Part shown: positions 1 through 6,223 of the stretch, piece by piece
How the letters are laid out: every line of letters begins with the position of its first letter
Numbering within the stretch: the stretch's first letter is position 1
From: an uncultured Leucobacter sp.
GTDB lineage: Bacteria > Actinomycetota > Actinomycetes > Actinomycetales > Microbacteriaceae
Length of the DNA: 13,579 bases
Assembly: GCA_937872275.1 (NCBI GenBank)
Contig: CALMSE010000292.1
Coordinates: forward strand, 1-13,579
Direction of reading: 5' to 3'
Made by a program: the position numbers and the translations under genes
The notes under the pieces: generated by a model
Databases searched by the model: none
What the model saw: the letters and a program-made list of their open reading frames with translations, nothing else
Told to the model about the DNA's origin: nothing

Positions 1-133
1 CGACGTGCGCCCAGCGGACCTCGCGATCCACCCCCGCCTCGCCCGCGAGCAGCACGGGCGACCCGGCCCGCAGCTCGGGCAGCTCGAGCACGTCCCGCAC
101 GCGCGGCAGCGGTGAGCGATCCGTCTCCTGCAC
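1..133 (-). CDS. PucR-family transcriptional regulator, N-terminal fragment (runs off the left edge)
   Basis: The reverse strand gives an open frame of about 44 residues that continues past the window edge. Its core, PRVRDVLELPELRAGSPVLL followed by AGEAGVDREVRWAHV, matches the start of the PucR N-terminal domain: a VRDLL-like opening, leucine/alanine-rich helix, then G-x-x-G-x-D-R-x-V-x-W-x-H-V. PucR proteins are cytoplasmic regulators with a C-terminal helix-turn-helix. In Corynebacterium one such protein (GabR) activates an adjacent aminotransferase/aldehyde dehydrogenase operon, and this gene likewise diverges from a dehydrogenase/aminotransferase pair. The start is uncertain. GTG at 133 lies six bases after a good -10 (TATGAT) and would be leaderless; an in-frame ATG at 169 lacks a clear ribosome site. 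The family call is fairly firm and the start is not. Confidence 0.75.
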   Translation of the reverse strand, partial: MQETDRSPLPRVRDVLELPELRAGSPVLLAGEAGVDREVRWAHV

Positions 134-289
134 ACGTCGATCATACAGAATGTCCGATTTCAAACCCATCTTGCGATGGAATGACCTGCAAAGCATCGGA
201 AGCCCATTGGAATACTGGGTTCCATCGGGTGCTCGTGCCCGAACACTCTGACCTGAAATCCCGAGCAGCACTGAAAGAGACCCAGCAGC
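134..289. promoter_or_regulatory. Divergent control region between the PucR-family gene and the dehydrogenase gene
   Basis: This gap between two divergent genes must hold both promoters. It is clearly more AT-rich than its surroundings. Visible structure: CCATC (166-170) and GATGG (175-179) form a small dyad with a 4-base loop, and GATGGAA (175-181) is mirrored by TTCCATC (220-226). These dyads are candidate sites for the PucR-family regulator. I see no good sigma-70 promoter for the rightward operon, which would suit an activator-dependent promoter; this is inference. Confidence 0.35.
140..145 (-). promoter_or_regulatory. Putative -10 element of the PucR-family gene
   Basis: On the reverse strand the hexamer TATGAT stands six bases before the GTG at 133, so transcription would begin at or next to that codon. 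Leaderless starts are common in actinobacteria. No convincing -35 is visible at 16-18 bp, so this is tentative. Confidence 0.35.
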
Positions 290-1774
290 ATGGCACGCAT
301 CCCCCACGTCATCGCAGGCTCGCGCGTCACCGACGCCGAGCGCACCCAGCCCGTCTACAACCCCGCCACCGGCGAGGCGCAGCACGAGCTCGGCATCGCC
401 TCGGCCGAGACCGTCGAGCAGGCCATCGCCGCGGCGGCGGCCGCGCTTCCGGCCTGGCGCGCGACGAGCCTCACCAGGCGCGCCGACGTGTTCTTCAACC
501 TGCGCCAGCTGCTGAAGCAGCGCACCCCCGAGCTCTCGGCGATCGTCACGAGCGAGCACGGCAAGGTGCTGAGCGATGCGGCGGGCGAGGTCGCGCGCGG
601 CCTCGAGAACGTGGAGTTCGCCGCCGGCCTGCTGCACCTGCTGAAGGGCGAGCGCGACGAGCAGGTCTCGACCGGCGTCGACGTGCACTCGGTGAAGCAG
701 CCGGTCGGCGTCGTCGCGGCGATCACCCCCTTCAACTTCCCGGTCATGGTGCCGCTGTGGATGATCGCGAGCGCCATCGCCTGCGGCAACACCGTCGTGC
801 TGAAGCCCTCCGAGCGCGATCCCTCCGCCTCGGTGTTCATCGCCGACCTCTTCCGCGAGGCCGGGCTGCCCGACGGGGTGCTGAACGTCGTGCACGGCGA
901 CAAGGTCGCGGTCGACACGCTGCTCGACAGCCCGACCGTCAAGGCCGTGAGCTTCGTGGGCTCCACCCCGATCGCCAAGTACATCTACGAGCGCGCGGCC
1001 GCGAACGGCAAGCGGGTGCAGGCCCTCGGCGGTGCGAAGAACCACATGCTCGTGATGCCCGACGCCGACCTGCGGGTCACCGCGGACGCCGCGATCTCCG
1101 CGGCCTACGGCTCCGCCGGCGAGCGCTGCATGGCCGTCTCCGTCGTGGTCGCGGTCGGCGACATCGCGGATCGCCTCATCCCCGAGCTGACCACCCGCAT
1201 CGCGGCGCTCAAGATCGGCGACGGCACCGATCCCGCCAGCGAGATGGGCCCGCTCATCACCCGCGAGGCGAAGGAGCGCGTCGAGTCGTACGTCGCCGGC
1301 GCCGAGGCCGAGGGCGGGGTCGTCGTGGTCGACGGCCGCGAGGCGAAGTTCGAGGGCGACGGCTTCTTCACCGGCGTCTCGCTCATCGACCACGTGAAGA
1401 CCGACAGCAAGGTGTACCGCGAGGAGATCTTCGGCCCGGTGCTCGCGATCGTCCGCGTCGACAGCTACGAGGAGGGTCTGCGCCTCATCAACGAGCACCA
1501 GTTCGGCAACGGCACTGCGATCTTCACCCGCGACGGCGGCACGGCCCGCCAGTTCGAGTTCGACGTCGAGGCCGGCATGGTCGGCATCAACGTGCCGATC
1601 CCCGTGCCGGTGGGGTCGTTCTCCTTCGGCGGCTGGAAGGACTCGCTCTTCGGCGACTCGCACATCTACGGCCCCGAGTCGATCCACTTCTACACCCGTT
1701 CGAAGGTCGTGACGACCCGCTGGCCCGATCCCGACCAGTCGAAGATCGACCTGGGCTTCCCGAGCAACCACTGA
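290..1774 (+). CDS. mmsA: CoA-acylating (methyl)malonate-semialdehyde dehydrogenase
   Basis: Predicted cytoplasmic aldehyde dehydrogenase of 494 residues, the normal family length. It would oxidise malonate semialdehyde or methylmalonate semialdehyde with NAD+ and CoA, losing CO2, to acetyl-CoA or propionyl-CoA. The nucleophile is Cys280 in GERCMAVS, close to the MMSDH signature GQRCMA. LGGAKNHMLVMPDAD (about 246-260) carries GAKNH at 248-252, the MMSDH hallmark where ordinary aldehyde dehydrogenases have a catalytic glutamate. ITPFNFPVMVPLWM and the late SFGGWKDSLFGD are also typical. The ribosome site before ATG 290 is weak (GAAAGAGACC). It is first in an operon with the aminotransferase 18 bases downstream, which would supply the semialdehyde; beta-alanine is the likeliest source. 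A role in valine or inositol breakdown cannot be excluded, but no such genes are nearby. Confidence 0.93.
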   Translation: MARIPHVIAGSRVTDAERTQPVYNPATGEAQHELGIASAETVEQAIAAAAAALPAWRATSLTRRADVFFNLRQLLKQRTPELSAIVTSEHGKVLSDAAGEVARGLENVEFAAGLLHLLKGERDEQVSTGVDVHSVKQPVGVVAAITPFNFPVMVPLWMIASAIACGNTVVLKPSERDPSASVFIADLFREAGLPDGVLNVVHGDKVAVDTLLDSPTVKAVSFVGSTPIAKYIYERAAANGKRVQALGGAKNHMLVMPDADLRVTADAAISAAYGSAGERCMAVSVVVAVGDIADRLIPELTTRIAALKIGDGTDPASEMGPLITREAKERVESYVAGAEAEGGVVVVDGREAKFEGDGFFTGVSLIDHVKTDSKVYREEIFGPVLAIVRVDSYEEGLRLINEHQFGNGTAIFTRDGGTARQFEFDVEAGMVGINVPIPVPVGSFSFGGWKDSLFGDSHIYGPESIHFYTRSKVVTTRWPDPDQSKIDLGFPSNH

Positions 1775-1792
1775 GGCTGAGAGGATCGCAGC

Positions 1793-3184
1793 ATGTCTGA
1801 TTACACCGACCTGAACGGCGCCCCCCACAGCTTCGGCGATGCCGAGGCCGAGCGGGAGGTGCGGGCGAACGACCGCGGCTACGTCTTCCATTCCTGGTCG
1901 GCGCAGGCGCAGATCGATCCGCTCCCCATCGCCAAGGGCGAGGGTGCGCGCTTCTGGGACTACGCCGGCAAGGAGTACCTCGACTTCTCCTCGCAGCTCG
2001 TGAACCTCAACCTCGGCCATCAGCATCCGGCGCTCGTGCAGGCGATCCAGGATCAGGCGGGCCGGCTCGCGACGATCCAGCCCGCCTTCGCAAACGACGT
2101 GCGCGGTGAGCTCGCCAAGCGCATCGTCGAGCACTCCTTCGCGGGCGCGCGCTCGGTGTTCTTCACGAACGGCGGCGCCGAGGCGATCGAGTACGCGGTG
2201 CGCCTGGCGCGGCAGTCGAGCGGCAAGCGCAAGATCCTCAGCCGCTACCGCTCGTACCACGGCTCCACCGGCACCGCCATCACGATGACGGGCGAGCCCC
2301 GGCGCTGGGCCAACGACGTCATCGACGGCGAGGTCGTGCACTTCTTCGGGCCCTACGCCTACCGCAGCGCGTTCTGGGCCGAGACGCCCGAGCAGGAGGC
2401 CGAGCGCGCGCTCGCGCATCTCGAGCAGCAGATCCAGCTCGAGGGCCCCGGCACGATCGCCGCGATCGTGCTCGAGACCGTGACGGGCACGAACGGCGTG
2501 CTCGTGCCGCCGCCCGGCTACCTGCCCGGCGTGCGCGAGCTCTGCGACCGCTACGGCATCCTCATGATCTGCGACGAGGTGATGGTCGGCTTCGGCCGCA
2601 TCGGCGAGTGGTTCGCCTACCAGGCGTTCGACGTGACGCCCGACCTCGTCACCTTCGCGAAGGGCGTCAACTCGGGCTACGTGCCGCTGGGCGGCGTGGT
2701 GATCAGCGAGCGGATCCACGATGCCTTCGCGGATCGCCCCTTCCCGGGCGGCCTCACCTACTCCGGCCACCCGTTGGCCTGCGCGGCGGGCGTCGCGACC
2801 TTCGACGTCTTCGAGCAGGAGGGCATCATCGAGCGGGCGCGGGATCTCGGCGCGAGGGTCGTTGAGCCGCGCCTCGCCGAGCTCGCAGAGAAGCACCCGT
2901 CGGTCGGGGAGTACCGCGGCCGGGGCCTGTTCTGGGCGCTCGAGCTGGTGGTGGATCGCGCCACCCGAGAGCCGCTCGTGCCGTTCAACGCCGCGGGCGA
3001 GGCGGCGGCGCCGATGGGCGCGGTGGCCGCGGCGTGCAAGAGCGCGGGTCTGTGGCCGTTCGCGGTGGCGAACCGCCTGCAGATCGCCCCGCCGCTCATC
3101 GTCTCCGAGGCGGATCTGCGCCGCGGCCTCGGCATCATCGACGAGGCGCTGACGGTCGCAGACGGGTACTGCACCGGGGCCTGA
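1793..3184 (+). CDS. Class III (omega) aminotransferase, PLP-dependent
   Basis: 463-residue fold-type I aminotransferase of the omega-amino acid:pyruvate / GABA transaminase class. Visible landmarks: the start of the large domain at FWDYAGKEYLDFSS, the phosphate-binding NGGAEAIEYAVRLAR, YHGSTG, the cofactor-pyridine aspartate Asp261 in MICDEVMVGFGR, and the Schiff-base lysine Lys290 in FAKGVNSGYVPLGG. GLTYSGHPLACAAG completes the set. It begins 18 bases after the dehydrogenase stop, with a modest GAGAGGA ribosome site, so the two are co-transcribed. Known chemistry of the family moves the terminal amino group of beta-alanine, GABA, taurine or similar to pyruvate or 2-oxoglutarate. Pairing with an MMSDH points to beta-alanine giving malonate semialdehyde. 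The exact amino donor cannot be read from the sequence. Confidence 0.88.
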   Translation: MSDYTDLNGAPHSFGDAEAEREVRANDRGYVFHSWSAQAQIDPLPIAKGEGARFWDYAGKEYLDFSSQLVNLNLGHQHPALVQAIQDQAGRLATIQPAFANDVRGELAKRIVEHSFAGARSVFFTNGGAEAIEYAVRLARQSSGKRKILSRYRSYHGSTGTAITMTGEPRRWANDVIDGEVVHFFGPYAYRSAFWAETPEQEAERALAHLEQQIQLEGPGTIAAIVLETVTGTNGVLVPPPGYLPGVRELCDRYGILMICDEVMVGFGRIGEWFAYQAFDVTPDLVTFAKGVNSGYVPLGGVVISERIHDAFADRPFPGGLTYSGHPLACAAGVATFDVFEQEGIIERARDLGARVVEPRLAELAEKHPSVGEYRGRGLFWALELVVDRATREPLVPFNAAGEAAAPMGAVAAACKSAGLWPFAVANRLQIAPPLIVSEADLRRGLGIIDEALTVADGYCTGA

Positions 3185-3215
3185 GCGGCGCTCCTCCCCG
3201 CGGTCTCGTCGGCCC

Positions 3216-3239
3216 CCTCTCCCTCCGCGAGCGGAGAGG
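3216..3239. repeat. Small hairpin before the large palindrome
   Basis: CCTCTCC (3216-3222) pairs with GGAGAGG (3233-3239). An alternative overlapping fold pairs CTCCGC (3223-3228) with GCGGAG (3231-3236). It sits just upstream of the 25-bp palindrome and may help termination of the aminotransferase transcript. Confidence 0.4.
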
Positions 3240-3241
3240 AC

Positions 3242-3292
3242 AAGCGCGAGAGGCGACGAAAGATCCTGGATCTTTCGTCGCCTCTCGCGCTT
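3242..3292. terminator. Perfect 25-bp inverted repeat, probable bidirectional terminator or REP-like element
   Basis: Bases 3242-3266 are the exact reverse complement of 3268-3292, with a single T between them (a working loop would open a few base pairs). The stem contains GCGAGAGGCGACGAAAGATC. It lies between the 3' ends of the rightward aminotransferase gene and the leftward VOC gene, where a shared terminator is expected, and short T-runs (TTTCC, CTTTC) follow on the plus strand. The length and perfection exceed a usual terminator, so a dispersed palindromic repeat is an alternative. Confidence 0.65.
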
Positions 3293-3391
3293 TCCGTCGT
3301 CTTTCGGGTTGCGGGGCGGGGCCGGGCGGGGTGAACTCGTGTTGCGGAGTCGGGCGGGGCGAGACCGACCGGGGCGGGTGCGGCCGCCGCG

Positions 3392-3835
3392 TCAGGTGTC
3401 CCCGCCGCCCTGCTCCTCCATGTAGGCATCGGGACCGTGCTCCGCGGCGGCGGGCTCCATGAAGATGAACCCCAGCGCGTTGCCGTCCGGATCGTCGAGA
3501 TCGCGCGAATACATGAAGCCGAGATCCTGCGCGTCGCGCGGTTCGGTGCCGCCGGCGGCGAGGCCGAGCGCCAGAATGCGGTCGACCTCCTCGCGCGACT
3601 CGCAGCTGAAGGCGAGACTCGTCTGCGCGTGGGTGCTCGGGTCGACGATCTCCTTGTCGGTGAACGTCGCGAAGTACTCTCGGCGCAGCACCATGAAGAA
3701 GACGTCGTCGCTCCAGACGACGCAGGCGGCGTTCTCGTCGGAGAAGAGCGGATTGATCGTGCAGCCGAGCGCGGTGTAGAAGTGGCGGCTGCGGTCGAGA
3801 TCGCTCGTGGGCAGGTTGACGAAGATCATGGTCAT
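3392..3835 (-). CDS. VOC-superfamily protein (glyoxalase/dioxygenase-like fold), function unknown
   Basis: 147-residue single-copy VOC protein. It opens with the first beta strand and helix typical of the fold (MIFVNLPTSDLDRSRHFYTA, residues 3-22) and ends with DDPDGNALGFIFMEP, the DPDGN turn and last strand of the second module. An open frame extends 25 codons further upstream, but ATG 3835 is preferred: GAGGAAAGG lies about 8 bases before it and the extra residues are arginine-rich noise. An ATG two codons later is also possible. Such proteins include glyoxalases, extradiol dioxygenases and antibiotic-binding proteins; this sequence does not separate them. It is transcribed divergently from the monooxygenase operon, does not carry the shared operator close to its start, and may be unrelated to it. 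Confidence 0.85.
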   Translation of the reverse strand: MTMIFVNLPTSDLDRSRHFYTALGCTINPLFSDENAACVVWSDDVFFMVLRREYFATFTDKEIVDPSTHAQTSLAFSCESREEVDRILALGLAAGGTEPRDAQDLGFMYSRDLDDPDGNALGFIFMEPAAAEHGPDAYMEEQGGGDT

Positions 3836-3881
3836 CAGAGGTCCCTTTCCTCGTGCACCGCGAGCGCGGCGCCGCACCTCG

Positions 3882-3910
3882 ATGCTCGCAAGACGGCGCC
3901 GTGCCGTCAA
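3882..3910 (-). promoter_or_regulatory. Possible promoter of the VOC gene
   Basis: On the reverse strand TTGACG (3905-3910) is followed after 17 bases by GAGCAT (3882-3887), about 45 bases before the chosen start. The -35 is good and the -10 poor, so the call is tentative. Confidence 0.35.
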
Positions 3911-3989
3911 GGGGTCGGCCGGGCCGGATCGACGCCCGGCGGCGAAGGGAGGAGGGGCCGGGGAGGCCGGATTCCGGGCTGCCGTTACC

Positions 3990-4024
3990 GTCCATGGACA
4001 GTTCTGTTTCGTCTTGAAGTCAAG
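3990..4024. promoter_or_regulatory. Cluster of three short dyads upstream of the monooxygenase promoter
   Basis: Just before the -35 element lie GTCCATGGAC (3990-3999, a perfect palindrome), ACAGTTCTGT (3998-4007, 4-bp arms) and CTTGAAGTCAAG (4013-4024, 5-bp arms). Their position suits an activator site, but none matches a motif I know. The rest of the 366-base gap 3836-4201 holds the two promoters and an untranslated leader, with no gene. Confidence 0.3.
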
Positions 4025-4026
4025 GG

Positions 4027-4055
4027 TTGACGGGGGTCGAAACGCCGCCTATCTT
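4027..4055 (+). promoter_or_regulatory. Sigma-70 type promoter of the monooxygenase/transport operon
   Basis: TTGACG (4027-4032), a 17-base spacer, then TATCTT (4050-4055). Both hexamers are close to consensus and the spacer is optimal. Transcription would start around 4062, giving a leader of about 140 bases before ATG 4202. The predicted start falls on the first bases of the palindromic operator. Confidence 0.75.
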
Positions 4056-4061
4056 CAGTAG

Positions 4062-4077
4062 TAGGTCAAATGTCCTA
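4062..4077. promoter_or_regulatory. Palindromic operator at the monooxygenase operon start site
   Basis: TAGGTCAAATGTCCTA is a palindrome at 12 of 16 positions (TAGGnCA-nn-TGnCCTA). It begins six bases after the -10, so a bound repressor would block initiation. A nearly identical element controls the cupin gene (13466-13481), and a related one lies before the flavin reductase gene (12899-12914). The size and symmetry suit a TetR-family dimer, and two TetR genes are in the window. Which of them binds is not shown. Confidence 0.75.
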
Positions 4078-4201
4078 GACATATGTACTGCGAAGGTGCG
4101 TACCCCGACCCCCCGGCTCCAGCCGTCTCCGAACCCGCGGAGATCCGCACCGTCGTACCCACCGACCCTGCGATTCACATCCCCAACGAAAGGATCCACC
4201 A

Positions 4202-5281
4202 ATGAAGTTCGGTATCTTCAACGTCCCGTACGCGGCGCAGTACCTCGAAGGGACGAAGACGCTCAAGCAGGTGATCGACTGGGACATCCAGATCACCAAG
4301 TGGGCGGATCAGTACGGCCTCGACGAGGCGTTCTTCGCCGAGCACCACACCCTCGGCGGGGAGCCGTCGCCGTCGCCCGAGACGATGATCGCCGCGGCTT
4401 CGCAGGTGACGGAGAACATCACCCTGGGCGCGGCCGCGCACCTCGTGCCGTACCACAACCCGGTCGCCCTGGCCGACCGCATGATGTGGCTCGACCACAT
4501 GACCGGCGGCCGCTACATCGCGGGCGTCGCCCCGGGCGGATACCCGAGCGACGCGCAGCTGTTCGGCACCGGCACCGACAACCCCAAGATGATGATCGAG
4601 GGCCTCGACATCATCGAGGCGATCTTCAACCGCGACGGGGCGTTCAAGATCGAGGGCGAGTGGTTCAAGGTCGACATGCCCGCCTACTCGGAGGACATCG
4701 CCGGTCCGCACCTGAAACCCCTCCGGGCGAAGATCCCGATGATGATGACCGGCATGTCGGCGGATTCTCCGACGCTCAGGATCGCCGGGAGCCGCGGCTA
4801 CATCCCGCTCAGCCAGGAGGTCCACGAGAGCGCCCTGATCAAGCACTGGGAGATCTACTCCGATGCCGCCACGGCCGCCGGCTACACGCCGGATCGCTCG
4901 GAATGGCGGGTCTGCCGCGACATCTTCGTCGCCGACACCGACGAGCAGGCGATGGACCTCGTCGCCAACGGCCCCATGGGGCACCTCTGGGAGAAGTGGA
5001 ACATCCCCACCTTCATCGGGCTCGGCATCGGCGACCTGCTCGCCGGTGGTCAGATCCCCGTGGAAGACCTCACCATCGAGTGGATGCTGGAGAACTTCCT
5101 CATCGTGGGTTCCCCGGACACGGTGGTGCAGAAGCTCGAGGCGCTCTACGAGACCGTGGGCGGCTTCGGCACGGTGGTCTCGTTCGCCCACGAGTACAAC
5201 CTCGATCCCGAGCCGTACCGTCGCAACTTCGAGCTGATCGGCAGCGAGGTCAAGCCGCGCCTCGCGCATCTCAAGGGCTGA
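4202..5281 (+). CDS. LLM-class flavin-dependent monooxygenase (luciferase-like)
   Basis: 359-residue TIM-barrel oxygenase of the bacterial luciferase superfamily. It would use FMNH2 made by a separate reductase, plus O2, to insert one oxygen into an organic substrate in the cytoplasm. Family marks: first strand MKFGIFNVPY, DEAFFAEHH (41-49), LVPYHNP (81-87), LDHMTGGR (97-104) and PGGYPSDAQLFG (111-122), a pattern also seen in limonene 1,2-monooxygenase-like LLM proteins. An SRGYIPLS loop and a C-terminal GSPDTVVQKLE follow. The start is clear: AAAGGA lies seven bases before the ATG. It is the first gene of the operon and sits next to the shared operator. A flavin reductase-like protein under a related operator is the probable partner. 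The substrate is unknown; an epoxidase, Baeyer-Villiger or hydroxylase role are all possible. Confidence 0.9.
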   Translation: MKFGIFNVPYAAQYLEGTKTLKQVIDWDIQITKWADQYGLDEAFFAEHHTLGGEPSPSPETMIAAASQVTENITLGAAAHLVPYHNPVALADRMMWLDHMTGGRYIAGVAPGGYPSDAQLFGTGTDNPKMMIEGLDIIEAIFNRDGAFKIEGEWFKVDMPAYSEDIAGPHLKPLRAKIPMMMTGMSADSPTLRIAGSRGYIPLSQEVHESALIKHWEIYSDAATAAGYTPDRSEWRVCRDIFVADTDEQAMDLVANGPMGHLWEKWNIPTFIGLGIGDLLAGGQIPVEDLTIEWMLENFLIVGSPDTVVQKLEALYETVGGFGTVVSFAHEYNLDPEPYRRNFELIGSEVKPRLAHLKG

Positions 5282-5297
5282 CCGCGCACGAACCCCG

Positions 5298-5324
5298 CGG
5301 CGGGGCGCGGACGCCGCCCCGCCG
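5298..5324 (+). repeat. GC-rich hairpin between monooxygenase and SDR genes
   Basis: CGGCGGGGC (5298-5306) pairs with GCCCCGCCG (5316-5324) around a 9-base loop. No T-run follows, so it looks more like an mRNA-stabilising or processing element than a terminator. Confidence 0.4.
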
Positions 5325-5358
5325 CCCAGCAGGAGCAGGAAGAAAGGAACCATCAGCC

Positions 5359-6189
5359 ATGGGGCTACTCGAAGGCAAGACCGTGTTCATCACGGGAGGC
5401 GCGGCCGGTCAGGGCCGGGCGCACGCGCAGGCATCGGCCCGTGAGGGCGCCGACGTGATCCTGGTCGATATGGCCGACCCGGCGAGCGGCGCGTACGACG
5501 AGACCGTCGCAGGGGTCGAGGCCCAGGGCCGCCGGGCACTCGCCGTGAGGGGCAACGTCACCTCGCAGGCGGATCTCGACGCCGCGGTCGCCGCGGGCAT
5601 CGAGCGCTTCGGCAAGATCGACGCCGTGATCGCCAACGCCGGCATCCACCGCTCGGGCCTCTTCTGGGAGCAGAGCGAGGAAGACTGGAACGCCGTGATG
5701 GACGTCAACCTCAACGGCGTCTGGAAGACCGTGAAGGCCGTCGCCCCGCACTTCATCGAACGCCAGAGCGGCTCCGTCGTGCTGATCTCGTCGGTCGACG
5801 CCTACGATCCCGAGAGCGAATCGACCGCCTACGGCGTGACGAAGACCGCGGTGCTCGGGCTGCTGAAGTACATGGCCTACGAGCTCGCCCCGCACGGCGC
5901 GCGCGTGAACGCCGTGGCCCCCGGCTTCATCGACACCGCGATGGTGAACAGCCAGGAATTCTACGACATCCTGGCCGGCGGCCAGGGGCTCGGCACCCGT
6001 CAGCACCTCGTCGACTACGTGCACAAGTTCACCGCGATGAAGGACGTCTCGATGCTCGATGCCATCGAGGTGGCGAACACCGCGGTCTACCTGAACTCCG
6101 GGCTCGCCCAGTACGTGACCGGCGTGTGCATCCCCGTCGATGCCGGACACCTGCTGGTCAAGCGCGGCGAGGACAATCTCGTCCACTGA
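5359..6189 (+). CDS. SDR-family oxidoreductase, mycofactocin-associated type
   Basis: 276-residue short-chain dehydrogenase that would oxidise an alcohol (or reduce a carbonyl) with a bound nicotinamide cofactor. The Rossmann glycine motif is TGGAAGQG (12-19), with the acidic VDM after the second strand. IANAG is followed by catalytic Ser145 (ISSVDAYD), Tyr158 and Lys162 in YGVTK. The GQG form of the glycine motif, the long loop after GFIDTAMV and the YVTGVCIPVDAGHLLVK ending resemble mycofactocin-coupled SDRs such as Rhodococcus carveol dehydrogenase. In that group the nicotinamide stays bound and mycofactocin re-oxidises it. ATG 5359 has AAAGGA about ten bases upstream; a long in-frame extension reaches back through the monooxygenase gene and is not real. 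Second gene of the operon, 77 bases after the first. The fold is certain and the mycofactocin link is inference. Confidence 0.9.
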   Translation: MGLLEGKTVFITGGAAGQGRAHAQASAREGADVILVDMADPASGAYDETVAGVEAQGRRALAVRGNVTSQADLDAAVAAGIERFGKIDAVIANAGIHRSGLFWEQSEEDWNAVMDVNLNGVWKTVKAVAPHFIERQSGSVVLISSVDAYDPESESTAYGVTKTAVLGLLKYMAYELAPHGARVNAVAPGFIDTAMVNSQEFYDILAGGQGLGTRQHLVDYVHKFTAMKDVSMLDAIEVANTAVYLNSGLAQYVTGVCIPVDAGHLLVKRGEDNLVH

Positions 6190-6223
6190 CACGACGACCA
6201 GCCAAGCGAAGAGGAGAAGGTTC

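Noticed and set aside
112..1800. A 562-codon open frame parallel to the dehydrogenase gene
   Set aside because: Arginine-rich translation with no family pattern; it is the out-of-frame shadow of the aldehyde dehydrogenase, whose own frame has all expected motifs.
3303..3378. G-rich near-repeats (TTGCGG...CGGGCGGGG twice)
   Set aside because: Imperfect, short and in very GC-rich spacer; no clear unit or function beyond base composition.
3135..3995. A 286-codon reverse frame across the palindrome and the VOC gene
   Set aside because: No recognisable domain. The same peptide AREATKDPGSFVASRA appears on both strands only because the DNA there is palindromic.
4027..5358. A long in-frame extension upstream of the first SDR gene, suggesting a fusion
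   Set aside because: The extra part is a low-complexity shadow of the monooxygenase gene. The SDR has its own ribosome site and a normal N-terminus at 5359.
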